Assembly: GCA_031292575.1 (NCBI GenBank) | Contig: JARLGX010000015.1 | Location: 1 to 64,000, forward strand | Reading direction: 5' to 3' | Length of the DNA: 64,000 nucleotides | DNA from: Paludibacter sp. | GTDB lineage: Bacteria; Bacteroidota; Bacteroidia; Bacteroidales; Paludibacteraceae | Shown: one piece after another, positions 21,101 to 30,890 of the stretch | Layout: each line of letters starts with the position of its first letter | How positions within the stretch are numbered: position 1 is the first letter of the stretch | The notes under the pieces: generated by a model | Seen by the model: only the letters and a program-made list of their open reading frames with translations | The model's database searches: none | Told to the model about the DNA's origin: nothing | Program-made: the position numbers and the translations under genes

Positions 21101-22753
21101 TTAATTATTGCCGGATCCGATAGTTGTAGTTTTATTTGCTTTTGCAAAAATGCCCAGTTTTACCGATATGATATCATTTTTGGTAAACTGAATTTGTTTG
21201 CTTACATCTTGTCCTGCCAATAAAACAGTAAATGCAAAATACTTAGCGTTCTTAATATCTGCCATTTGTGTACTTGATAAGTTGATGTTCAAGCTTGTCA
21301 AGGTGCTACTTGTTACAATTCCCACATTATTTACATTCCCTGCATTGATTACCCAGGTTGAATCATTTAAAGTTGAAGAAATAAGATGTTTATTTGCATC
21401 CAACAGTTTTAATGATAGAGTAGTCTTTACAGGAAGGCCGTTGGTAATTCTCGCAACTAAAATTCCCTGATCAACATAGCTTAAATCTATATTGCTGCTA
21501 TATTGAATCGTATCTATATAATTATAGGTGCTTCCGGCTTCTAAATACATTGGTATCTGAACTTTTACTTTCGCTTTCATTTCCATACCAGGTACTACAA
21601 AGTTTGGAGCCGGTGAATTCGCATCGGCTACTAATGAGAACTTATACTCCAGCGTATCCAGTTGAACATTCGTCTCAAAAAGTTTATTTGTTGTTCCGTA
21701 ATTTTTATCAAGAGGTGTCAAATCCCAACTGCTAAATTGTTGTGGAGCTGTAGGTTTAGTTTTTATAATTTCGAGTGCAGTAGGGTTGCCATTAAAAGTT
21801 GCATTTACAGTCACAGATTTACTTTTATTGTATGCCTTCACATAATCAATATTATAATCGAGCCACGTTCCGATATTACTCTGGATATTGATAAACGCTT
21901 TCGGATTGGCAAATTGCAGCCCTTTCGGCAACGAGCTCAACATATCCAGTGGAACCTTTATTATAGTTGCTGTTGAGGAAGATGGTTGGAATAAGCCGTA
22001 AGCAGCGGTGAAGTTTATTGAATTAAATACTAATCCTACATTAACTGTTGAAGTGGAAACTGTTTTTATTGATCTGGTTCCTGCTGATAATAGTATTTGA
22101 ACCGGAACACCTGTTTGTCCAACTGTATTTACAATAACATTATTCAACTGTAAACTATACGCTGAATTAAATAAATAGGGCGTGATATTAATGCTAACCG
22201 GAGCATGATTACTTTGGTTATAAATGGTTGGAAAAACAAGGGTCACTTTTAAATCGGATGGTGAAATTGGCAAACCATTACTAGCAACGGTAATGTTTGA
22301 AACTGATACTGTAACTCCAACTGATGATGAAGTGACAAAGGTACTGTCAACCCGCTGAGTGGTTGAAGCTGGATTTAAACCCAAGTCAATTAATTGATTG
22401 CCAATTGAAACAGGTACAGTTTGATTAGCCGAAATTGTAGCAGCAGTAAGTGGAATTGTTATTTGCTTTGACGAGGCACTTGCAAGTAAGTTTACGTCTT
22501 TAAATTTATAATCGTATAAGAACGTATCCACATAATTAATTGTATCTCCTATTGTTACAATATTGCTCTTACTTACATATTGAGATAAAATATCTGCCAT
22601 GCTTGCACTTCCCGAGCCTAATGGAAGAACTAACGATTCATCTATTTTTACCTGATTGGAGATATTTGTCAAATCTATTTCCTTACAGGAAGGAAAAAAG
22701 ATTAAAAATATCCAGATTGGGAATAGAAATTTAAAGACAAGTTTCCTTTTCAT
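21101..22753 (-). CDS. Hypothetical secreted lipoprotein, probably co-transcribed with the downstream OmpA/TSP3 gene
   Basis: Lipobox-like FLIFFPSCKEIDL; Ser/Thr/Asn-rich beta-type sequence; 11-bp gap to the next gene. Confidence 0.75.
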   Translation of the reverse strand: MKRKLVFKFLFPIWIFLIFFPSCKEIDLTNISNQVKIDESLVLPLGSGSASMADILSQYVSKSNIVTIGDTINYVDTFLYDYKFKDVNLLASASSKQITIPLTAATISANQTVPVSIGNQLIDLGLNPASTTQRVDSTFVTSSSVGVTVSVSNITVASNGLPISPSDLKVTLVFPTIYNQSNHAPVSINITPYLFNSAYSLQLNNVIVNTVGQTGVPVQILLSAGTRSIKTVSTSTVNVGLVFNSINFTAAYGLFQPSSSTATIIKVPLDMLSSLPKGLQFANPKAFINIQSNIGTWLDYNIDYVKAYNKSKSVTVNATFNGNPTALEIIKTKPTAPQQFSSWDLTPLDKNYGTTNKLFETNVQLDTLEYKFSLVADANSPAPNFVVPGMEMKAKVKVQIPMYLEAGSTYNYIDTIQYSSNIDLSYVDQGILVARITNGLPVKTTLSLKLLDANKHLISSTLNDSTWVINAGNVNNVGIVTSSTLTSLNINLSSTQMADIKNAKYFAFTVLLAGQDVSKQIQFTKNDIISVKLGIFAKANKTTTIGSGNN

Positions 22754-22917
22754 AATCTACAATATTAATAGTTTGTTTTAAATGTGGGTTGGAAATACAT
22801 AGGATTTACAATAATATACATTTTTTCGAAAATAATTAGACAAATATAAGGGAAATACTTTAATGTCATAAATAAAGTTCATAAAATAATATCAGAACAC
22901 TTTATTATTAACCAAAC

Positions 22918-24357
22918 TCATTTTTTTGTGGTTATGGTTAGTTGTTTTTTTTCAACGAAAGCCTTTTCCGGAAAATTGACTAAAAAAACGGTGTCGGTAG
23001 CGCGGGTAAGCGCCGTGTACAACCAGCGGTAAAAATCGCTGTTAAGCTGCTCATCGGCTATTTGACCGGGGTCGACAAATACTTTTTTCCACTGCCCGCC
23101 CTGTGCTTTGTGGCAGGTTACGGCATAGGCAAACTTCACCTGCAAGGCGTTATAATACTCGTTATTAAGTATGGTTTTGTAAAGTTCTTTTTTAGTGGTG
23201 ATTTCGGGATAATCTTCGGCCACTGCCTGAAATAACTTGTTGGTCAACTCGTTCATGGCGGTAGGTGATTCCGACTGCAGGGCGTCGAGCCATACGCGGG
23301 CATCAATTTCCCAACCGTAATCGAGCGAGCGCAACGTGAGGTCGGCAAACCTGAAACCGTACATTTCGTGATGCTTTCGTACCCTTACAATTTGCAGAAT
23401 ATCGCCATTGGCAATAAAATCAATTTCTTTGTAGGGTTTGTTCCAGTAATAATTATTGCGCGTTACCATCAGCAAGTCGCCCCCCGATAACTCATCTTCT
23501 TTCAGCATTACCCGCGCACGGATACCATTGTTGTAAATATTTGCCCGCTTGTTGGACCGCGTCACCACAATAGTATCCTCCACTCCCACTCCATCGTAAG
23601 CCCGTTGAATTTCGTCAATCAGTTCGGCTCCGTTCAGTTTCCGTATATCCGAAAAACCTTCCATGTCAAATTGAGGAAATTCGGTGGTTTTTTCATCAAT
23701 GAGTTGCTGGCGCAGCAAGGTGGCATTGTGCAAAATTCCGCTTTCCAATGCCTGACGCACCACATGCGTAAGCGTAAATTCGTGCACTTTCAGCCCATAG
23801 CCCAACAATTTATCGCGTTCAAGGGCAGGGCTGTGGGGTTGCATAACGGGTGGCAACTGGGCAGTATCGCCGAGCAACAACAAACTGCAACCGTCGCTGC
23901 TGTAAACAAACTGCACCAAATCGTCGAGCAAGCGTCCCGACCCGAAAGCCGTTTCGGTGCCGGTATTGGAAATCATGGAAGCTTCGTCCACAATAAAAAG
24001 TGTGTGCGTATGCAGGTTATCCGACAGTTGAAAACGAAATTCCGACATGGATTTTTGACGGTAAATCTTTTTATGAATGGTAAATGCCGGAAAGCCCGAA
24101 TAGCCGGCAATCACTTTGGCAGCCCGTCCGGTTGGAGCAAGCAGAATGGTTTTTTGTTGCAACTCGTTCAAAGCCCGCACCAGGGCACTCACTACCGAGG
24201 TTTTACCTGTTCCGGCATACCCACGTAGCAAAAATGCTTTTTCGCTGTCGGTCGACATCAAAAAAACGCCAAGTTCTTCTATCAGTTGAGTTTGCTGTGC
24301 AGTGGGTTCAAACGGGAGCTGAGCCTGAATGCGCGATGCTATAAAGTTTTGTAACAT
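22918..24357 (-). CDS. RecD-like ATP-dependent helicase (SF1, AAA_30/UvrD_C_2)
   Basis: FLLRGYAGTGKTSVVSALVRAL; LFIVDEASMIS; LLLLGDTAQLPPV; FAYAVTCHKAQGGQWKKVFVD; LYTALTRATDTVFLV. Confidence 0.92.
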   Translation of the reverse strand: MLQNFIASRIQAQLPFEPTAQQTQLIEELGVFLMSTDSEKAFLLRGYAGTGKTSVVSALVRALNELQQKTILLAPTGRAAKVIAGYSGFPAFTIHKKIYRQKSMSEFRFQLSDNLHTHTLFIVDEASMISNTGTETAFGSGRLLDDLVQFVYSSDGCSLLLLGDTAQLPPVMQPHSPALERDKLLGYGLKVHEFTLTHVVRQALESGILHNATLLRQQLIDEKTTEFPQFDMEGFSDIRKLNGAELIDEIQRAYDGVGVEDTIVVTRSNKRANIYNNGIRARVMLKEDELSGGDLLMVTRNNYYWNKPYKEIDFIANGDILQIVRVRKHHEMYGFRFADLTLRSLDYGWEIDARVWLDALQSESPTAMNELTNKLFQAVAEDYPEITTKKELYKTILNNEYYNALQVKFAYAVTCHKAQGGQWKKVFVDPGQIADEQLNSDFYRWLYTALTRATDTVFLVNFPEKAFVEKKQLTITTKK

Positions 24358-24585
24358 ACAGCAAAGATAAGGATAAATAATGCATAATTTAAAATAGAAA
24401 ATCGAAAGTCCCTGTAAAATTTCAGCAGGTATTTCAAATTAATTTTTTAATTATTGACCTCGTTTACACCTCATTATTAATGTTACGATAAAATAATTTA
24501 CAAAAAATCATTCACAATGCATCTTAACTTAAATAAAATGTATATCTTTGTTTGTGTTAAATTAATTATAATTAAAACTAAATAA

Positions 24586-25707
24586 ATGAAAAGAAACATT
24601 TTGACTTTCGCATTGTGCTTATTTGCATTAATCATTTTAGGACAAACTACTTACAAAGGATTTCCACTGATTAAAGCTAAATCATTAAAAGCAGATTTTA
24701 GAATTGGAAATGATTGGGTAAAAGGTTGGTGGACAATTTCACCTCAAATTTCTTCCGATAGTTTATTTATTACATGTTTTTCCAGCAAAGAAGATTTTGT
24801 TTTCTATACGGATCAAGATAGCATTCACATAGATTTGAAATCACAGCAGGTTTTTAATTTTTACATTTCTGTTAATGACACTACATTTGCATTGACAGTG
24901 ATAAAAGGAATTCAACCAATTAATGCAGCATTGAGTTTTGACACGAAAGCAAAAAATAAAACTCTCAGATTTTGGTATGAACAAAATAAGAATAACGATT
25001 ACCTGAATTTGCTACGGTCTAAATATCCAATTGACAGTTTGACAAAAGGCACTAAGTCAGATACTGAAAAAGCATTGGCTATTCTACATTGGGTGCATCG
25101 CCAGTGGAACCACGACGGTGGCAATGAGCCAAAAAAAAATGATGCAATTTCAATTCTTGAAGAGGCAAAAGAAGGAAAAAATTTTCGTTGTGTAGAGTAC
25201 GGGATTGTCACTACTGCTTGCTTAAACTCAATAGGATTAAAATCACGCACGTTGGGATTGAAAACAAAAAATGTAGAAACAACAGAATCTGGTGCAGGGC
25301 ACGTTTTATCTGAGGTATATCTTAATGATTTAAAAAAGTGGGTTTTACTCGATGGACAATGGGATGTTATGCCGATGCTAAATAATGTTCCGCTTAATGC
25401 TGTAGAATTTCAAAGAGCAATTACAGAAAATTATGCTAATCTTGAAATTAAAACATCTTCCAATGTAAGCAAAAGAGCTTATGTGGAATGGATATATCCT
25501 TATCTCTACTACTTCAGTTTCCCTTTTGATAATAGAGAAGGAAATAAACTTGAACGTAAAACTTTTGATGGAAAATCAGGTCTTATGTTAGTTCCGCAAG
25601 GAGCAAAGAACCCAACAGTTTTTCAAAGAATCTCCAAACTTGATTATTTAATTTACACAAACTCATTAAAAGATTTTTATGCTTCACCTTTTGATTTTAA
25701 TGAATAA
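24586..25707 (+). CDS. Secreted transglutaminase-like domain protein
   Basis: Signal peptide; CVEYGIVTTACLNSIGLKSRTLGL...GHVLSEVYLNDLKKWVLLDGQWDV (Cys-His-Asp pattern). Confidence 0.75.
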   Translation: MKRNILTFALCLFALIILGQTTYKGFPLIKAKSLKADFRIGNDWVKGWWTISPQISSDSLFITCFSSKEDFVFYTDQDSIHIDLKSQQVFNFYISVNDTTFALTVIKGIQPINAALSFDTKAKNKTLRFWYEQNKNNDYLNLLRSKYPIDSLTKGTKSDTEKALAILHWVHRQWNHDGGNEPKKNDAISILEEAKEGKNFRCVEYGIVTTACLNSIGLKSRTLGLKTKNVETTESGAGHVLSEVYLNDLKKWVLLDGQWDVMPMLNNVPLNAVEFQRAITENYANLEIKTSSNVSKRAYVEWIYPYLYYFSFPFDNREGNKLERKTFDGKSGLMLVPQGAKNPTVFQRISKLDYLIYTNSLKDFYASPFDFNE

Positions 25708-25796
25708 AATCATAGCTTTTCAATCGGTTTACTTTATCTATTTCCCCAAGGCAACGTTCCAAAAGGACAATGTCTTGGGAAAAGAATAAAAACCCG

Positions 25797-25832
25797 ATAA
25801 TTGTGTAGTATAGAAAAGAATTCCTAATTTTG
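25797..25832 (+). repeat. Copy A of a ~36-bp direct repeat containing a TAnnTTTG promoter, upstream of the LysR gene
   Basis: ATAATTGTGTAGTATAGAAAAGAATTCCTAATTTTG; 33/36 identical to copy B at 28012. Confidence 0.85.
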
Positions 25833-25870
25833 TAGGGATTTAAACAAAATGCACCAATAAATTCACGCCC

Positions 25871-26764
25871 ATGTTCGACTTTCGCTTAAAGGTTTTTCAT
25901 ACTGTTGCCAAACGCCTCAACTTTACCAAGGCGGCCGATGAACTGTGCATTACGCAACCAGCCGTTTCGAAACATATACAGGAAATAGAGAATCACTTTA
26001 AAGTGAAATTATTCGACCGCAACGGCACGAAAATTAAACTAACCGAAGCCGGCGAAACCCTGTTGCAACACACCAATCAGCTTTTTACTATTTACAGCAA
26101 CCTGGAGTTTGAGCTCAACAGCCTGAACCAACGCCACAACGGCAAATTACGAATCGGGGCAAGCACCACCATTGCCCAATATGTACTACCACCGCTGCTG
26201 GCTGCTTTCCACAAAAGGTTCCCTGAAATTACGGTTACATTGATGATTAATAATACCGAACAGATAGAACAGGCTTTGCAAAACAAGGACATTGACTTTG
26301 GCATCATCGAGGGACAATCTAAAAATACCTTGTTTAAATACACCGAATTTATTAAGGATGAAATTGTGCTGGTAGCCAAAATCAACCATTCATTGGCAAA
26401 AAAGGAAATAATACAACTTGATGATCTGCTTCATACGCCTTTGTTGTTAAGAGAGCCCGGATCGGGCACGTTGGAGGTAATTGCCCACGCATTAAAACCA
26501 TTGGGCATTAAAATATCCCAGCTTCAAACCGAAATGCAACTGGGAAGCACCGAAAGCATCAAATCATATTTGTTGCATTCCAATTGCATGGCTTTTCTTT
26601 CCATCTACTCCATTTTAAAAGAGCTTAAAAACAATGAAGTCAGTATTATAGACGTTAATGGGCTTACCATTGAACGGAATTTTCACTTTATCCAGCAACA
26701 GGGCGAAGTAGAAGCCCTGCCCGATTTATTCATGACATTTGCCCGTCACTATAACTTCAAGTAA
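25871..26764 (+). CDS. LysR-family transcriptional regulator
   Basis: FRLKVFHTVAKRLNFTKAADELCITQPAVSKHIQEIENHFKVKLFDRNGTKIKLTEAGE. Confidence 0.95.
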   Translation: MFDFRLKVFHTVAKRLNFTKAADELCITQPAVSKHIQEIENHFKVKLFDRNGTKIKLTEAGETLLQHTNQLFTIYSNLEFELNSLNQRHNGKLRIGASTTIAQYVLPPLLAAFHKRFPEITVTLMINNTEQIEQALQNKDIDFGIIEGQSKNTLFKYTEFIKDEIVLVAKINHSLAKKEIIQLDDLLHTPLLLREPGSGTLEVIAHALKPLGIKISQLQTEMQLGSTESIKSYLLHSNCMAFLSIYSILKELKNNEVSIIDVNGLTIERNFHFIQQQGEVEALPDLFMTFARHYNFK

Positions 26765-26840
26765 TGAAGCATTACAAATAACTATTTCCACGGCTTACAT
26801 AACTGATTTACCTTTGCACCCACAAATCAAAGAAATCAGC

Positions 26841-27827
26841 ATGAAAGAAGAAACCATTACAAAAGAGGGTGAAAAAGGTAAAAAACGCTTTTTCGACCGT
26901 AGCGTCACTACAAGGGAAGTTATTTTTATATTGGCAGTTATACTCTGTTTAACTCCGTTTATTTCGCCACCGGTGGCGCTACTTATTGGCTTGTTTATTG
27001 CCTTGTTTGTGGGACATCCGTATATGCACCTCAACCGAAAAGCTACCCAGATTTTATTACAGTTTTCAGTTGTAGGTCTGGGATTTGGAATGAACGTGAG
27101 CACTGCCCTGAGAGCAGGAAGACAAGGAATCATGTTCACAGTGGTTTCAATAACCGGTACGCTCGTTTTAGGATATATCATTGGCAAAATATTTAAAATA
27201 GAAAAGAAAACATCCTACCTCATTTCTACCGGTACAGCCATTTGCGGAGGGAGTGCCATAGCAGCAGTTTCGCCTATCATCAAAGCCGAAGAGAAGCAAA
27301 TTTCGGTGGCATTGGGCACAGTCTTTATATTAAATTCCATTGCCTTATTCTTATTTCCTTTCATTGGTCATCATTTAAATTTATCGCAATCGCAATTCGG
27401 TTTGTGGTGCGCCATTGCCATACACGACACCAGTTCGGTGGTTGGTGCCGCCAGCAAATTCGGACCACACGCACTGGAAGTGGCAACGACCGTAAAATTA
27501 GCCCGCGCTTTGTGGATTATTCCTGTGTCATTCCTTTCGACTTTCTTTTTTAAAAACAAAAACAGCAAAATAAAAATTCCTTACTTTATCGGGTTGTTTG
27601 TTGTTGCCATGGTGCTTGACACGTATGTGCCATTTGTAAAAGAATTCAGCGGCTACATAGTAACTGTTGCAAAAGCAGGATTGACACTTACCTTGTTCTT
27701 AATTGGCAGTGGATTATCAAAAAAACTATTGCAATCGGTTGGCGTAAAGCCCTTGATACAAGGTGTTATTCTTTGGATTGTCATCTCCACCACTTCGTTG
27801 TGGATTATCACCAGCTTTGTAAATTGA
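26841..27827 (+). CDS. YeiH-family putative sulfate exporter (UPF0324) (ORF track start 26739; likely start 26841)
   Basis: Multi-TM; LISTGTAICGGSAIAAVSPIIKAEEKQISVALGTVFILNSIALFLFPFIGH; next to a LysR regulator as is typical. Confidence 0.9.
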   Translation: MKEETITKEGEKGKKRFFDRSVTTREVIFILAVILCLTPFISPPVALLIGLFIALFVGHPYMHLNRKATQILLQFSVVGLGFGMNVSTALRAGRQGIMFTVVSITGTLVLGYIIGKIFKIEKKTSYLISTGTAICGGSAIAAVSPIIKAEEKQISVALGTVFILNSIALFLFPFIGHHLNLSQSQFGLWCAIAIHDTSSVVGAASKFGPHALEVATTVKLARALWIIPVSFLSTFFFKNKNSKIKIPYFIGLFVVAMVLDTYVPFVKEFSGYIVTVAKAGLTLTLFLIGSGLSKKLLQSVGVKPLIQGVILWIVISTTSLWIITSFVN

Positions 27828-27936
27828 TGCGATATAGATTTTTTTTGTTTTTACAGGACTCTTGGTAACCGGAAAATTGTTTTACAGGAAAAACTAAAAA
27901 AAAGAACTTCACATAAATGTAGCACTAAAAAATGCT

Positions 27937-27985
27937 TACGAAAAAGAGAAAAGTTCACTATGTGAAACCTTTTCTCTTTTTCGTA
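27937..27985 (+). terminator. Strong hairpin downstream of yeiH
   Basis: ACGAAAAAGAGAAAAG...CTTTTCTCTTTTTCGT inverted repeat. Confidence 0.8.
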
Positions 27986-28011
27986 TTCCTCAGAATTCAG
28001 AACTTCTGCTT

Positions 28012-28047
28012 ATAATTGTGCATTATAGAAAAGAATGCCTAATTTTG
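28012..28047 (+). repeat. Copy B of the ~36-bp direct repeat, with promoter TAATTTTG, upstream of the DPP III gene
   Basis: ATAATTGTGCATTATAGAAAAGAATGCCTAATTTTG. Confidence 0.85.
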
Positions 28048-28079
28048 CAATTCGTTTTGATTCGAATAATTCGTGCTTT

Positions 28080-30122
28080 ATGAAAAAACTAACCCTAATT
28101 TGTATGACAACTATGCTACTGGCAAGTGGAGCTGCAAAAGCCACTACGCCCAAAATAGATGATTTCAAGTACTCGGTGGATAAATTTGCCGATATAGAAA
28201 TTCTGCGTTACCGTGTTCCCGATTTTGAAAAACTAAGTTTAAAACAAAAGGAACTTGTTTATTATTTAAACGAGGCTGCACTGGAAGGTCGTGACATTCT
28301 TTATGATCAAAATAATAAATACAATCTCTGCGTTCGTCGCACACTGGAAGCGGTTTACGTAAATTATAACGGCAACCGTAAAACGACTGATTTTCAAAAT
28401 TTAGCCACTTATCTGAAACGAGTTTGGATGGGCAATGGCATACACCACCATTATTCCGAAGATAAATTTGTTCCGGAATTCAGCTCCACCTATTTTGCCG
28501 AAGCGGTTAAAACTATTGATCCTGCAAAACTGCCTCTTTCAAACGGGGAAACAGTTGATGCTTTGATTAATAAACTCACACCGATTCTTTTCGATCCAAC
28601 TGTTTATCCTAAAAAAACGAATCAGGCCGAAGGTGTGGACTTGATTAAAACTTCTGCCAATAATTATTATGGTGATAACGTTTCGCAAGCCGAAGTAGAA
28701 GCATTCTACGGTAAAATGAAAAAACCGAATGACAAAGAACCGGTTTCCTTTGGTATGAATAGTAAATTAGTGAAAGAAAATGGCGTATTGGTAGAAAAAA
28801 CCTACAAAGTGGGTGGGCTTTACAGTTCGGCAATCATCAAAATTATCGGTTGGCTGGAAAAAGCGGCTACAGTTACTGAAAACGATCAACAGAAAGATGT
28901 CATCAATACCTTGATTGATTTCTATCGAACAGGCAATTTAAAAACTTATGATAGATATTCCATTAAATGGGTGGAAGATTTAGCCTCGGATGTCGATTTT
29001 GTAAACGGATTTACCGAAACTTACGGCGACCCGCTTGGGTTGAAAGCCAGCTGGGAATCGATTGTGGATTTTAAAAACATGGAAGCCACCAAACGCACAG
29101 AAATAATCAGCTCCAATGCACAATGGTTTGAATACCATTCACCTATAGACCCAAGGTTCAAGAAAGAAAAAGTAAAAGGTGTTTCGGCTAAAGTAATTAC
29201 AGTGGCAATGCTGGCCGGTGATTGCTATCCGGCAACTCCAATTGGCATTAATTTACCAAATGCCGACTGGATTCGCCATGAATATGGATCAAAATCGGTA
29301 ACCATCGAAAACATTACCGAAGCTTACGATCAGGCTTCATTAGGCAACGGATTTGACGAAGAATTTATGTGGAGCGATGTGGAACGCAAACGTGCGAAAG
29401 ACTTTGGTTCGATGACGAATAATCTTCACACCGACCTGCACGAATGCCTCGGACATGGTTCGGGAAAATTACTTCAGGGAGTTGATCCCGATGCTCTAAA
29501 AGCGTATGGTTCAACTATAGAAGAAGCACGTGCCGATTTATTTGGGTTGTATTATATGGGTGACCCGAAAATGGTAGAACTCGGACTTTTACCTGATAAA
29601 GATGCCTACAAAGCTGAATACTATTCTTATATCATGAATGGATTAATGACTCAACTTACCCGCATTCAGCCTGACAAAAACATTGAAGAAGCGCATATGC
29701 GTAACCGTCAATTAATTGCAGCGTGGGTTTACGAAAAAGGGAAAGCCGACAATGTAATTGAAATGGTGAAAAGAAACGGTGAAACTTTTGTGAAAGTAAA
29801 CAGATACGAGAAATTACGAGTTTTGTTTGGTCAATTGCTGGCAGAAATTCAACGGATTAAATCAACCGGAGACTTTGAAGGCGGAAAAAAGCTAGTGGAA
29901 ACTTATGGGGTAAAAGTTGATAATTCTTTGCACAATGAAGTGTTAGCCCGTTATAAAAAATTAAATCTTGCACCTTACAGAGGTTTCGTGAATCCTGTAT
30001 ATAAACTGGTAGAAAACAGCGAGGGAGAAATAAAAGATATAACTATTTCGTACGACGAAAATTTTGTGGATCAGAATCTTCGATATTCAAAAGATTATTC
30101 AAATTTGCCTACTTTCAATTAA
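28080..30122 (+). CDS. Dipeptidyl-peptidase III-like zinc peptidase (M49) (ORF track start 28035; likely start 28080)
   Basis: HECLGHGSGKLL (HEXXGH motif) followed by EEARADLFGLYYM; signal peptide. Confidence 0.92.
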   Translation: MKKLTLICMTTMLLASGAAKATTPKIDDFKYSVDKFADIEILRYRVPDFEKLSLKQKELVYYLNEAALEGRDILYDQNNKYNLCVRRTLEAVYVNYNGNRKTTDFQNLATYLKRVWMGNGIHHHYSEDKFVPEFSSTYFAEAVKTIDPAKLPLSNGETVDALINKLTPILFDPTVYPKKTNQAEGVDLIKTSANNYYGDNVSQAEVEAFYGKMKKPNDKEPVSFGMNSKLVKENGVLVEKTYKVGGLYSSAIIKIIGWLEKAATVTENDQQKDVINTLIDFYRTGNLKTYDRYSIKWVEDLASDVDFVNGFTETYGDPLGLKASWESIVDFKNMEATKRTEIISSNAQWFEYHSPIDPRFKKEKVKGVSAKVITVAMLAGDCYPATPIGINLPNADWIRHEYGSKSVTIENITEAYDQASLGNGFDEEFMWSDVERKRAKDFGSMTNNLHTDLHECLGHGSGKLLQGVDPDALKAYGSTIEEARADLFGLYYMGDPKMVELGLLPDKDAYKAEYYSYIMNGLMTQLTRIQPDKNIEEAHMRNRQLIAAWVYEKGKADNVIEMVKRNGETFVKVNRYEKLRVLFGQLLAEIQRIKSTGDFEGGKKLVETYGVKVDNSLHNEVLARYKKLNLAPYRGFVNPVYKLVENSEGEIKDITISYDENFVDQNLRYSKDYSNLPTFN

Positions 30123-30137
30123 ATAAAAATAAAGCTA

Positions 30138-30782
30138 TTAGTAAACGAGGCTATTACCGGTTGAGATGGCCTCGTTTATTTTTTTGTTACGAAATTCCAA
30201 CAATTCAGCAATCAGTTTCCTCATTTTGTCCACTAAAGGTTTATCATCATCTGTATGAATCACAAAATCAGCACGAGTTAACTTTTCTTCTTCAGGAAGT
30301 TGATTGGACATGCGGGCACGAACATGTTCGGGAGTAATACCATCGCGTTTTACAACCCGCTCAATTCGGATATCTTCAGCAGCCGTAATTAGTATAACTT
30401 TATCAACCAACTTATTGAAACCGCTCTCGTATAAAATTGCCGATTCAATAAAAAGCATTTTCTTAGGGAATCTGTTTTGAACCCAATTATTAAAGTCATC
30501 CATAACCAACGGATGCACAATTGAATTTAATTTTGTGAGTAGCTCTGGTTTACTAAAAACTATTTTTCCTAAAGCTGAACGATTTAACCCTTGTTCGGTA
30601 TAAATATCTTTACCAAACATATCTACCAGTTTTTTTCGCATTGTAGAATGCTCATTTTGCAGTCGCCGTGCTTCTAAATCGGTATCGTAAACCGAATATC
30701 CCTCGGCGCGTAACAAGTGTGACAATGTTGATTTCCCACTGCCAATACCTCCTGTTATTCCTATGATTAAAGGTTTGTGCAT
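30138..30782 (-). CDS. coaE: Dephospho-CoA kinase
   Basis: IIGITGGIGSGKSTLSHLLRAEGYSVYDTDLEARRL. Confidence 0.96.
   Translation of the reverse strand: MHKPLIIGITGGIGSGKSTLSHLLRAEGYSVYDTDLEARRLQNEHSTMRKKLVDMFGKDIYTEQGLNRSALGKIVFSKPELLTKLNSIVHPLVMDDFNNWVQNRFPKKMLFIESAILYESGFNKLVDKVILITAAEDIRIERVVKRDGITPEHVRARMSNQLPEEEKLTRADFVIHTDDDKPLVDKMRKLIAELLEFRNKKINEAISTGNSLVY
30143..30177. terminator. Hairpin embedded in the 3' end of coaE, serving convergent DPP III and coaE
   Basis: AAACGAGGC-N17-GCCTCGTTT followed by ATTTTTTTG on plus strand; lies inside coaE coding sequence. Confidence 0.65.
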
Positions 30783-30890
30783 CTAATCGAAAAAGTATTT
30801 TTTTACATTAGTTTCAACAAATAAACAATTAAACAAACAAAACAGTTCAATCAATCTTTATGAATCTATTCTAATTTGCAAACAATTATT

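Noticed and set aside
23605-24228. 207-aa plus-strand ORF
   Set aside because: Fully antisense to a well-supported RecD-like helicase; open frame explained by the gene's base composition.
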